From Mycolicibacterium goodii (GTDB lineage Bacteria > Actinomycetota > Actinomycetes > Mycobacteriales > Mycobacteriaceae), in NCBI RefSeq assembly GCF_001187505.1, contig NZ_CP012150.1, positions 4,836,001-4,900,000 on the forward strand: DNA of 64,000 nt, written 5' to 3'. A program made the translations under genes and the position numbers. This document shows, in pieces, positions 42,353-50,079 of this stretch. The notes under the pieces were generated by a model. That model made no database searches. It worked only from the letters and a program-made list of their open reading frames with translations, and was not told the DNA's origin. Position 1 is the first letter of the stretch, and each line of letters opens with the position of its first letter.

Positions 42353-43693
42353 GTGACCATACCCAAACAGCACCATGACGAGACGGCCGTCCTCGAGGGG
42401 GACGTTTCGCGAGTGGCCGCGATCGCGGCCACCGCGGCGAGCATCGAGTACTACGACTTCTTCATCTACGGCTTGGCGGCTGCACTGGTCTTCCCGACCG
42501 TCTTCTTCCCGGAGATGAGCTCAGTGACCGGAGTTCTGCTGTCGTTCGGCACCTTCGGTATCGGTTTCCTGGCCCGGCCTCTGGGAGGCGTGGTGTTCGG
42601 CCACTTCGGTGACCTCATCGGACGGAAGAAGACCCTGGTGATCGCGCTGGTCGCGATGGGCGTCGCATCGACCGCGATCGGTGTGCTGCCGACATATGCC
42701 TCCGTCGGCGTGCTCGCGCCGATAGCGCTCACCGTGCTGAGGTTCGCCCAGGGCATCGCCATCGGCGGACAGATGGGAGGGGTGGTGTTGCTGGCCGTGG
42801 AAGCCGCGCCGTCCCGCCGGCGGGGGTTCTACGGCAGTTTCTCGTCCCTCGGCGCGCCCGGTGGGGTGCTGCTGGCCAACGTCACGTTCCTGACGCTGAC
42901 CGCCTGCGTTCCGAGGGATGCCCTTACCGAATGGGCCTGGCGTCTGCCGTTTCTGATGAGTCTCGTTCTGGTCGGTCTGGCCCTGTACGTCCATGTCAGG
43001 CTCGAGGACACCCCGTCGTTCCGGCGACTGCAAGAGCTTCGGCAGTCCGCTCCCGCCGTGAGCGCACCGAGGCGTTCGCCCGTCTCGACCGTACTTCGCA
43101 CCTACCCGGCCGAGGTGGCCCTCACCGCAGGCAGTTACATCGGGATTAATCTCACGTACTACTTGTTCATCACATTCGTGATCTCCTACGGGACAGGTAC
43201 CCTCGGCTTGTCGCAGAGCACCATGCTGGCCGCCGTCCTCATCGGATCCACCGGGCAGGTGTTGGCGTTGCCACTGGCGGGTGCGGTGTCGGACCGAATC
43301 GGACGGTCACGGGTGTACCTCTGCGGCGCGTTCGGGTTGGCGGTGTTCGCCGTCCCGTTCTGGATGCTCGTCGAGACCGGAGAGTTCTGGCTGATCACGC
43401 TGGCGATGCTGATCGGCCTCGGAATGCTCCACAGCCTGATGTACGGCGTGCAGCCGGCGTTCTTCGCCGAGGCGTTCTCCACCGAAGTCCGGTACTCGGG
43501 CGTCTCGCTGGGTATTCAGAGCGGCGCGGTGATCGGAGGGGCGTTCGCACCGATGACGGCCACCGCGCTGCTGTCGAGCTTCGGCTGGCCGAGTGTGGCC
43601 GCGTACATGGCGGCGGGCTGTCTGATCACCGGGGTATCTGTGTGGATCTTGGCCCGCCGCAACAGCGTTCGTCCCCAGGAGGTGATCGGTTGA
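42353..43693 (+). CDS. MFS transporter, MHS family
   Basis: A 446-residue protein with 12 predicted helices and MHS signatures: ASIEYYDFFIYGLAAALVFP, ARPLGGVVFGHFGDLIGRKKTL and FAQGIAIGGQMGGVVLLAVE. It probably imports the acid or alcohol degraded by this locus. The start is GTG 42353. Its stop overlaps the TTG start of the NTF2-like gene (TTGA), so the two are translationally coupled. It is the third MHS transporter in the window and differs clearly from the other two. Confidence 0.88.
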   Translation: MTIPKQHHDETAVLEGDVSRVAAIAATAASIEYYDFFIYGLAAALVFPTVFFPEMSSVTGVLLSFGTFGIGFLARPLGGVVFGHFGDLIGRKKTLVIALVAMGVASTAIGVLPTYASVGVLAPIALTVLRFAQGIAIGGQMGGVVLLAVEAAPSRRRGFYGSFSSLGAPGGVLLANVTFLTLTACVPRDALTEWAWRLPFLMSLVLVGLALYVHVRLEDTPSFRRLQELRQSAPAVSAPRRSPVSTVLRTYPAEVALTAGSYIGINLTYYLFITFVISYGTGTLGLSQSTMLAAVLIGSTGQVLALPLAGAVSDRIGRSRVYLCGAFGLAVFAVPFWMLVETGEFWLITLAMLIGLGMLHSLMYGVQPAFFAEAFSTEVRYSGVSLGIQSGAVIGGAFAPMTATALLSSFGWPSVAAYMAAGCLITGVSVWILARRNSVRPQEVIG

Positions 43694-44160
43694 CGACGAC
43701 ATCGCCGCAGCAGGCGAACACTGAGTCAGAAGACGTCGCCCAGGTCCGTGCCTTCGTGTCCCGCTGGGTCACCGACGGATGGCATCTCGAGCGCGGTCAG
43801 ACGTTCGACTTCCGCCGTCTCCTCAAGGCCTACTACGATTGGGATTCGGCTGACGTGCTGCTCCATGACAATGCCGATCCCGACCGCACGCTGTGTCGCT
43901 CGGCTGCGGAGTATGCGACGCTCTGGGACAATACGCTGACAAAGCTTGTGACACTGGACAACACCGTCTTGGATGGACCGCATGTGGCCGTATCGGGAGA
44001 CCTTGCCGTGGCGGACGTGTGTTTCCGTAGTCGGTTCGAGTTCGACAGCGGCGATGTGGACGTCGTACCCACCCGATCGACGCTGTCGTTGCGGCGAAAA
44101 GGTGAGCGCTGGCTCATCTTCCGCGAACATGGTTCATCCTTGAGCCCGGATGCGAAGTGA
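43690..44160 (+). CDS. NTF2/SnoaL-like protein
   Basis: A 156-residue NTF2-like protein. The helix FDFRRLLKAYYDWDSADVLLHDNADPDRT and the strands SGDLAVADVCFRSRF and STLSLRRKGERWLIFREHGSS match ketosteroid-isomerase/DUF4440-like proteins. The TTG start at 43690 is inferred because it overlaps the transporter stop by four bases; no ATG or GTG lies between. Fused or adjacent NTF2-like proteins often bind the substrate of a neighbouring oxidoreductase, here the NmrA-like gene 10 bp downstream. Exact role unknown. Confidence 0.78.
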   Translation: MTTTSPQQANTESEDVAQVRAFVSRWVTDGWHLERGQTFDFRRLLKAYYDWDSADVLLHDNADPDRTLCRSAAEYATLWDNTLTKLVTLDNTVLDGPHVAVSGDLAVADVCFRSRFEFDSGDVDVVPTRSTLSLRRKGERWLIFREHGSSLSPDAK

Positions 44161-44170
44161 GAGAACAGAT

Positions 44171-45106
44171 ATGACCACACCACAGCCATCACTCGATGAG
44201 GAGATACTTGTCATCGGCGCCGGTGAACTCGGCAACAGTGTCATCGCGGCGCTGACCCGACGGGACGACGCGCCAGAGGTGACTGTCCTGCTGCGCCCGT
44301 CCGATTCACCCAGGCACATCCGGCTGCGCGAGGATCTTGCCGCCCGCGGCGTCAAGATCGAGGAAGCCGACGTGGCAACCGCGACGGCATCCGAGCTGGC
44401 GGCCGTTTTCGGCCGATACCACACGGTGGTGAGCTGCATCGGGTTCGCGGCCGGCCCGGGAACTCAGCGGAAGCTCGCCGAGGCGGCGCTGCAGGCCCGG
44501 GTGTCGCGGTATTTCCCGTGGCAGTTCGGTGTCGACTACGACGCGATCGGGCGCGGCAGCCCACAGGACCTCTTCGACGAGCAACTCGACGTCCGGGAGG
44601 TGCTGCGTGCCCAGAGCGTCACCGAGTGGGTGATCGTGTCGACGGGTATGTTCACGAGCTTCCTGTTCGAACCCGACTTCGGCGTCGTCGACCTGGCCAC
44701 CAACACCGTGAACGCACTCGGCGGATGGGACACCGAGGTCACCCTCACCACTCCCGAGGACATCGGCGTCCTGACCGCCGAGATCATCCAGACACGTCCG
44801 CGCATCGCGAATCAGGTGGTCTTCGTCGCGGGCGACACCATCTCCTATGGCGAACTCGCCGACATCGTCGAGAAGGTCAGGGGTGTGCCGGTGACCCGCA
44901 ACGAATGGACCGTTGCGCACCTGCTCCAGGACCTGGACCGACACCCCGACGACGGCATGCGGAAGTACCGTGCGGCGTTCGCGCAGGGGAGGGGCGTCGC
45001 GTGGCCGATAGTCGGGACTTTCAACCACACCCGCGGTATCCCCACGACGACCGCCGAGGAATGGGCGCGCACGAATCTCGGCGCCGGGTGCGGCACCGGA
45101 GGATGA
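44171..45106 (+). CDS. NmrA-like / isoflavone reductase-like NAD(P)-binding protein
   Basis: A 311-residue atypical SDR. The N-terminal Rossmann motif is VIGAGELGNSV (GxGxxG, residues about 14-23), followed by TVVSCIGFAAGPGTQ and YFPWQFGVDYDAIGRG, which resemble plant-type aromatic alcohol and phenylcoumaran/isoflavone reductases. The classical YxxxK pair is not evident. It ends the plus-strand arm and may reduce or sense an aromatic intermediate. ATG 44171 has AGAACAG before it. Confidence 0.82.
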   Translation: MTTPQPSLDEEILVIGAGELGNSVIAALTRRDDAPEVTVLLRPSDSPRHIRLREDLAARGVKIEEADVATATASELAAVFGRYHTVVSCIGFAAGPGTQRKLAEAALQARVSRYFPWQFGVDYDAIGRGSPQDLFDEQLDVREVLRAQSVTEWVIVSTGMFTSFLFEPDFGVVDLATNTVNALGGWDTEVTLTTPEDIGVLTAEIIQTRPRIANQVVFVAGDTISYGELADIVEKVRGVPVTRNEWTVAHLLQDLDRHPDDGMRKYRAAFAQGRGVAWPIVGTFNHTRGIPTTTAEEWARTNLGAGCGTGG

Positions 45107-45194
45107 ATGCAGCGAGCAGGACAGACCGACCACGTGGGGCAAGTCCCGTGGCGGGTATCCCCGCGAGGCCCGGCCGAAGGAGGACAATCGTGTC

Positions 45195-45341
45195 ATGTCC
45201 ACCGCCCTTTGGATCATCGTTGCGGTGCTCGCCGTCGGAACCATCGCCGGCGGGTTGATACGCATTCGTGCCTGGTTGCAGCGACCGGTACCGCCTGAGG
45301 TGATCGAGGCTGCGCACCGTAATGACGACGAGGACCGCTGA
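45195..45341 (+). CDS. Small single-pass membrane protein (48 residues)
   Basis: A short gene with a strong GAAGGAGGAC ribosome site about nine bases before ATG 45195. The protein begins MSTALWIIVAVLAVGTIAGG, one membrane helix, followed by a short basic patch RIRAWLQRP and an acidic end HRNDDEDR, giving N-out/C-in topology. Codon choice has the GC-rich third positions of real genes here. It lies 88 bp after the NmrA-like gene. The function is not recognisable. Confidence 0.6.
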   Translation: MSTALWIIVAVLAVGTIAGGLIRIRAWLQRPVPPEVIEAAHRNDDEDR

Positions 45342-45367
45342 TCATCCGCGAGCCCCGTCGTAACTGG

Positions 45368-45757
45368 TTACTGCTTGCTGAAGCCGGTCGGGCGCACCAC
45401 GAGGATCACCCGATCCGCCTTGTCGGCGGGCGGTTCGGTCAAGGGGCCGTCGTACCGGTCGTTCAGCTGGAGATAGAACGCGCCGGTCGGGTCGGGCACG
45501 ATGTCCTCGACGAGGCCGCGCACCTCCAGGTAGCGGTAAGGGTTGTCGGGGTCGATGACCGACATCGCCACCGCGGGATTGGCCTTGATGTTGCGGTACT
45601 TCTGCCGCTTGGTGGTGTGGGTGAACCGCAGTACGTCACCGTCCCAGGCGAACCACATCGCGTTCACCTGGGGAGTGCCGTCGGGGCGGAGGGTGGCGAG
45701 ATGCCCGTAGAGCGGGCGTTCGAGCAGCGATTCGTAACCCTCGGGCACGGCGACCAT
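45368..45757 (-). CDS. PPOX-class F420-dependent oxidoreductase
   Basis: A 129-residue split-barrel flavin-binding protein of the pyridoxamine-oxidase-like family. LYGHLATLRPDGTPQVNAMWFAWDG, TTKRQKYRNIKANPAVAMSVIDPDNPYRYLEVRG and EDIVPDP match the F420-dependent PPOX class abundant in mycobacteria. These reduce quinones, biliverdin-like or other electron-poor compounds with F420H2. It stands 38 bp downstream of the TetR gene on the same strand. Confidence 0.88.
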   Translation of the reverse strand: MVAVPEGYESLLERPLYGHLATLRPDGTPQVNAMWFAWDGDVLRFTHTTKRQKYRNIKANPAVAMSVIDPDNPYRYLEVRGLVEDIVPDPTGAFYLQLNDRYDGPLTEPPADKADRVILVVRPTGFSKQ

Positions 45758-45795
45758 GGCGTTCCTTCAGTTCGTGGGATGTCGTCTCCGCAGTT

Positions 45796-46401
45796 CTACC
45801 GCACGTGCGAACCTCGCGCACCGGGCCTCCCCCGGCGGTCGTGGGCCAGCAGGCCTTTCATGAAGATGTCGAGTAGCCGGGTGGCCTGATCCCGATTGCC
45901 GGGGATGGGGGCGACCGTGAAGATGCCGATGAGCCCGGCGGCGACATCTTCGGAGCTGATGTGTGCGTCGATGTCTCCTGTGGCCCGGCCGGCGGTGAGG
46001 ATCTTGTCCACCGCGGCCAGCAGTTCGGTGCGGGTGTGACCGGAGCCGAGTCGGTTGTTGCTGATCATTGCGCGCAGGGTGTCGAGCATGCCGTTCTTGG
46101 TGGCCAGCCAGTCGTTGAAAAGGTCCATCCAGCGCCGCATCGCCACTGCGGGCGTGTGCTCGGCCAGTAGCCGATCGGCGCCCTCGGTGAGTCGACGGAC
46201 CTGGTCCTGGTACACGGCTTCGACCAACGCTTCACGGGTGGGGAAGTGCCGGAACAACGTGCCGACGCCGACGCCGGCCTCGCGGGCGATCAGTCGCAGT
46301 GACGGTTCCTCGTCGCCATCGGCATTGGCGAACAGCTTGGTCGCCACCTCGATGAGCGCCTGACGGTTGCGCGCCGCGTCGCTGCGAACAGGGTCGGCCA
46401 C
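45796..46401 (-). CDS. TetR family regulator
   Basis: A 201-residue TetR protein. HTH residues 12-58 include SLRLIAREAGVGVGTLFRHFPTREALVEAVY, and the C-terminal part matches the SBP/TetR_C_33-like subgroup of actinobacteria. It diverges from the epimerase gene; the AGCGGA palindrome in the 77-bp gap is of the kind these SACE_7040-like repressors bind. It probably represses both itself and the epimerase. Confidence 0.9.
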   Translation of the reverse strand: MADPVRSDAARNRQALIEVATKLFANADGDEEPSLRLIAREAGVGVGTLFRHFPTREALVEAVYQDQVRRLTEGADRLLAEHTPAVAMRRWMDLFNDWLATKNGMLDTLRAMISNNRLGSGHTRTELLAAVDKILTAGRATGDIDAHISSEDVAAGLIGIFTVAPIPGNRDQATRLLDIFMKGLLAHDRRGRPGARGSHVR

Positions 46402-46412
46402 ACCGCCACCCT

Positions 46413-46430
46413 AGCGGAACGCGCTCCGCT
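46413..46430. promoter_or_regulatory. AGCGGAACGCGCTCCGCT operator
   Basis: An 18-bp near-perfect palindrome (8 of 9 pairs) centred between the TetR and epimerase genes, 11 bp from the TetR start codon. The GCGGA...TCCGC arms around a CG-rich centre are a common TetR operator form in actinobacteria. Confidence 0.65.
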
Positions 46431-46478
46431 TGGGGTAGCGTCGGACTAACCGGATCGTGTTCCAGTTGGGGGTGTCTC

Positions 46479-47393
46479 TTGCACGTGTTCATCACCGGAG
46501 GCTCGGGGCTGACCGGGCCTGCCGTCGTCTCCGAGCTGCTGCGGGCCGGGCATCGCGTGACCGGATTGGCGCGATCGGCCGCGTCGGCGGATCGGCTGGC
46601 CGGCCTCGGAGCCGAGCCCTTCGCCGGTTCACTCGACGACCTCGACCGGCTACGCGCAGGCGCCGCGGCAGCAGACGGCGTCATACACATGGCCGCCGGC
46701 GGCGACCCGGGCGATCTGGCTGGAATCACGCGACGTGATGTCGACGCGATCGAGGCGTTGGGGACCGCGTTGGCCGGAACCGGGAAGCCCTTCGTGTCGA
46801 CGTCGGGAACGATGGTGATGACACCGGGGCGGGTGAGCGTGGAGACGGACCCGCCCGACGCCAAAGCGCTTGCGGCCTATCGGATTCCGGGCGAGCAGGC
46901 TTGTCTGGGCTACGCCGACCGCGGAGTGCGTGCCAGCGTGGTGCGTCTGGCGCCGACGGTGCACGGTCAGGGTGACTACGGGTTCGTGGCGATGTTGGTG
47001 GCCGCCGCCCGCCAGACCGGTGTCTCGGCCTGTGTCGACGGCGGGGCCAACCGATGGCCCGCGGTCCATCGCCTCGACGCGGCCACGCTTTTTCGGCTCG
47101 CGCTGGAGCGGGCGCCCGCCGGGACCGCTCTGCACGGCGCGGCCGAGGGTGGTGTTCCGCTTCGGCGCATCGCCGAGAAGATCGGTGAAAAGCTCGATGT
47201 GCCCGTGGTATCGGTCGGGGCCGACGAGGCCTCAGCCCATTTCGGCAGCGCAGCTCTGGGCTCGGTGTTCGCCGCCGACGTCCCGGTGTCCAGTGCGCTC
47301 ACGCGTGAGTTGCTCGGCTGGAACCCCGTCAACCACACGCTGCTCGACGACCTCGAGCACGGCGACTACTTCACCGGCGAGGCACCTCACTGA
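46479..47393 (+). CDS. NAD-dependent epimerase/dehydratase family protein
   Basis: A 304-residue extended/atypical SDR. The N-terminal GGSGLTG (residues 7-13) and GVIHMAAGG are the nucleotide-binding blocks, STSGTMVM holds the active-site Ser/Thr, and the usual YxxxK is degenerate (YRIPGEQ), as in the SDR_a5 (YwnB/3-beta-HSD-like) group. TTG 46479 is used as start, with GGGGGTG upstream; no ATG fits. It is divergent from a TetR gene and likely induced with it. Confidence 0.84.
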   Translation: MHVFITGGSGLTGPAVVSELLRAGHRVTGLARSAASADRLAGLGAEPFAGSLDDLDRLRAGAAAADGVIHMAAGGDPGDLAGITRRDVDAIEALGTALAGTGKPFVSTSGTMVMTPGRVSVETDPPDAKALAAYRIPGEQACLGYADRGVRASVVRLAPTVHGQGDYGFVAMLVAAARQTGVSACVDGGANRWPAVHRLDAATLFRLALERAPAGTALHGAAEGGVPLRRIAEKIGEKLDVPVVSVGADEASAHFGSAALGSVFAADVPVSSALTRELLGWNPVNHTLLDDLEHGDYFTGEAPH

Positions 47394-47430
47394 CCCGCGA
47401 TCAGCACGCCGGCATCCACGTCTCGCCCGT

Positions 47431-47480
47431 TTTGCCGCGGAATGTTCGATGACCGAGCAACCTGGCAACCTGCGGCAAAA
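47431..47480. repeat. Inverted repeat TTTTGCCGC/GCGGCAAAA
   Basis: TTTTGCCGC (47431-47439) and GCGGCAAAA (47472-47480) are exact reverse complements with 32 bases between, in the gap between the epimerase and serine hydrolase genes. It may be a spaced regulator site or a weak hairpin ending the epimerase mRNA. Confidence 0.3.
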
Positions 47481-47566
47481 ACCTCCTACGCCGTGGTCGC
47501 GGGATATGCTCGCCGGGAACGCGCGCTTTCGGTGGCAACGGTGCGCTGTCGACGTGGAGGTTGCAC

Positions 47567-48721
47567 ATGCGAGCCGCACGGGCACTGGCGACGTTCCTCC
47601 TTGCGGCATTGGCACTCACCGCCGCTCCGCCCGTCATCGCGCAGCCGCTCGAGCTGGTCGCGGCGTTGGACAGGGTGATCGCACAGCGGCTCGCGCAGAT
47701 GGGTGCGCCGGGTGCGATCGTGAGTCTGTCGATACCCGGCGAGATCGACTACGTGAAGGCGTTCGGGGTCGGCGACACCTCGATCGGCATCCCGATGCTC
47801 GTCGACGACCACCACCGCATCGGCAGCGTCACGAAAACCTTCACCGGAACCGCGATCCTGCAGCTCGTCGAGCAGGGCCGGATCCGGTTGAGCGATCCGA
47901 TCTCTCGGTACGTCGAAGGAGTTCCGTCCGGTGACGAGATCACGCTCGACATGCTGGGGCGCATGCGCAGCGGGCTGGCCAATTACACCGAGACCGGTAA
48001 CTTCGTCGAACGGCTCTACCGGGAGTCACCGATGGGTCCGGCTGCCTTCGCCGTGACACCGCGCGAGCTGGTCGACTCGGCGTTTGCGCAGCCGCTGAAC
48101 TTCGCGCCGGGAAGCCGCTACGAGTACTCCAACACCAACACCGTGCTGCTCGGCATGGTGGTCGAGAAGGTGACCGGGATACCGCTCGGACAGTATCTGC
48201 AGGACAACATCTTCGGCCCGCTGGGGCTCAACCAGACCAGCTACCCGGTCGACGGGTGGCTGCCGGGTCCGTACTCGCACGGATACAACAAGGCGCCGGA
48301 CGACGCGATCGTCGACACCGCGTTGTGGAACCCGTCCTGGGCGGACGCGGCCGGGAAGATCGTGTCGAACATCTATGACATGCGTACCTGGGCCAGGGCA
48401 TTGGGCAGCGGCACACTGCTACGTCCAGAAACCCAAGCCGCACGGATCGGCAACGGATCTTCGGTGGTGCCGCGGGTCGGTTACTCGTTCGCGATCTTCA
48501 ACGTCGAGGGCTGGCGCGGACACAACGGCGACATCCCCGGCTATGCCACCGTCGCGGTCTACCTGCCGGAGCGCGATGCCACGCTGGTTGTCTTCGTCAA
48601 CTCTGATGTGCCCGAACCACATTCGGCAGGACAGATCGCATACGTCGTCACCGAACTCGCGACGCCGGGTAATCTCTACGAGCTCGGCCCGCAACCGCCG
48701 CAGATGATCGAGGACGACTGA
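47567..48721 (+). CDS. Exported beta-lactamase-family serine hydrolase
   Basis: A 384-residue class C-like serine hydrolase with a Sec signal peptide (ARALATFLLAALALTAAPPVIAQ). Catalytic blocks are SVTK (SxxK) near residue 92, YSN (YEYSNTN) near 188 and HNG (WRGHNGDIPG, third motif) near 325. Members include D-alanyl-D-alanine carboxypeptidases, esterases and EstB-like enzymes; a true beta-lactamase is less likely. It would act in the periplasm/cell wall. ATG 47567 has GTGGAGG upstream; the TTG two codons earlier is an alternative. Confidence 0.87.
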   Translation: MRAARALATFLLAALALTAAPPVIAQPLELVAALDRVIAQRLAQMGAPGAIVSLSIPGEIDYVKAFGVGDTSIGIPMLVDDHHRIGSVTKTFTGTAILQLVEQGRIRLSDPISRYVEGVPSGDEITLDMLGRMRSGLANYTETGNFVERLYRESPMGPAAFAVTPRELVDSAFAQPLNFAPGSRYEYSNTNTVLLGMVVEKVTGIPLGQYLQDNIFGPLGLNQTSYPVDGWLPGPYSHGYNKAPDDAIVDTALWNPSWADAAGKIVSNIYDMRTWARALGSGTLLRPETQAARIGNGSSVVPRVGYSFAIFNVEGWRGHNGDIPGYATVAVYLPERDATLVVFVNSDVPEPHSAGQIAYVVTELATPGNLYELGPQPPQMIEDD

Positions 48722-48746
48722 TCGGGCGACCCGTGTCGCGCAACGT

Positions 48747-49883
48747 CTAGCGCCCAGACGGGTCGATGAGGACCTTGGCCTGCTCGTCGGGGGAACGCAG
48801 CGCGTCGAATGTCGCCGCCACGTCCTGCAGGCCCACAGTGTCGGTCACCATCGGTGCGGCGTCGACCTTCCCGTCGGCCAGCAGGTGCAGTGTGTCGCGG
48901 AACTCCAGTGGCGTATAGGCGAAGACGAACCGCAGGTCTATCTCTTTGCCATTGGCGAGGGTCGGTCGCAACCTGTCGGCGCCCATGCACACCCCGGCCA
49001 CCACAACCCGCGAATTGAACGGTGCCGCAGCCAGAATCGAGTCGATCATCCCGGGGTTTCCGACGCACTCGAAGATCACCGGGCGCTTCGGTGCGGTACC
49101 GCCCAGCTTCTCGGCGATCCGGTACAGCGGCACCCATCCCGGCAGCCGGCGCAACTTCTCCATCGAACCGATGCCGAGTTCGTACAAGTCGGAGCCGGAT
49201 GTGATGCCCGGTGCGCTCGCGTACGGCGAGTCCTGTGCCGGGTCCACCACGAGCGTGGCGCCGCACCGGCGGGCCAACGCGCGCCGGCCCGGTGACAGAT
49301 CGCTGGCGACGATCGTCTCCACGCCCTTGGCCTTGAGGTGGCAGATGATCGCCAGACCAACGGGGCCGCAGCCGATCACGATCGCCGTGTCGCGACGGGT
49401 GATATCGCTGCGGCGAACCGCGTGCAGCGCGACGGCCATGGGTTCGGTCAGTGCGGCGATGTCAGGGGAGAGCCCATTGGGTACCGGGAAACTCAGCGCG
49501 GCCTCGGCCAGCACCTGCTCGGCGTAGGCGCCCGGCGCCACGGCCGACAACCCGGTCAGGTGAACCTTGCCGCCGGCCCGCAGCAGCGGGAACGACACCA
49601 CGCGGGTGCCCGTCGTGAACCGCCTGCTCGCGCCCCGGCCCCGCTCGACCACCTCACCGCAGAACTCGTGCCCGAACACCACCGGCTTGTCGGCCGCCAC
49701 GGTGTCGGTGACCCCGACGGCCGCCATGGCTTCCGCCAGTTCATCGGTGTGGTCTTTGGCGTGCAGATCGGACCCGCAGATGCCGCACCGCAACACTGCC
49801 AGCAGCAGTTGACCGTCGGCGGGCCGCGGGGCGGGAACGTCCGCCACCGACAGGGTGGCATGCTCGCAGATGACGGCCTTCAT
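48747..49883 (-). CDS. Zinc-binding medium-chain dehydrogenase
   Basis: A 378-residue MDR-family oxidoreductase. Catalytic zinc ligands are in LRCGICGSDLH and FGHEFCGE, and the NAD site is IGCGPVGLAII near residue 175. The four-Cys structural-zinc loop of typical alcohol dehydrogenases is absent. A long insertion (ASAPGITSGSDLYELGIGSMEKLRRLPGW) after the Rossmann fold is unusual. It belongs near threonine/sorbitol-type dehydrogenases. The start ATG 49883, with GGAGG upstream, overlaps the stop of a frameshifted ThDP-enzyme tail, suggesting a former two-gene operon. Confidence 0.86.
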   Translation of the reverse strand: MKAVICEHATLSVADVPAPRPADGQLLLAVLRCGICGSDLHAKDHTDELAEAMAAVGVTDTVAADKPVVFGHEFCGEVVERGRGASRRFTTGTRVVSFPLLRAGGKVHLTGLSAVAPGAYAEQVLAEAALSFPVPNGLSPDIAALTEPMAVALHAVRRSDITRRDTAIVIGCGPVGLAIICHLKAKGVETIVASDLSPGRRALARRCGATLVVDPAQDSPYASAPGITSGSDLYELGIGSMEKLRRLPGWVPLYRIAEKLGGTAPKRPVIFECVGNPGMIDSILAAAPFNSRVVVAGVCMGADRLRPTLANGKEIDLRFVFAYTPLEFRDTLHLLADGKVDAAPMVTDTVGLQDVAATFDALRSPDEQAKVLIDPSGR

Positions 49884-50079
49884 CGGAGGACCTCCTTGAC
49901 CGGGATGTTCTCGTGGTACGGCACCGCGACGGCGTCTCCGGCGGGCGGGCGCCGAGCGCGGAGGGTTCGGGCACGGTCTCACCGTATCCGCCGAAGGCAC
50001 GGCAGATGTCCTGATGGTCGGTATCGCCCAGCCGGATGATTCCGACGCCGGAGGCGGGGCCGGACACGCGCGCGATGTC
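49880..50079 (-). pseudogene. Frameshifted C-terminal remnant of a ThDP-dependent enzyme
   Basis: On the minus strand one frame reads ARVSGPASGVGIIRLGDTDH and then AFGGYGETVPEPSALGARPP, the pattern that follows the cofactor motif in ThDP enzymes (R-V-sg..l...D...ia-AFGgyGe-V). A -1 shift at the tandem (GCGG)2 tract at 49939-49953 continues GDAVAVPYHENIPVKEVLR and ends in a TGA overlapping the next ATG. Restoring one four-base unit would join the frames. Upstream an in-frame stop is met at once and no N-terminal part is seen, so most of the gene is gone. Confidence 0.5.
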
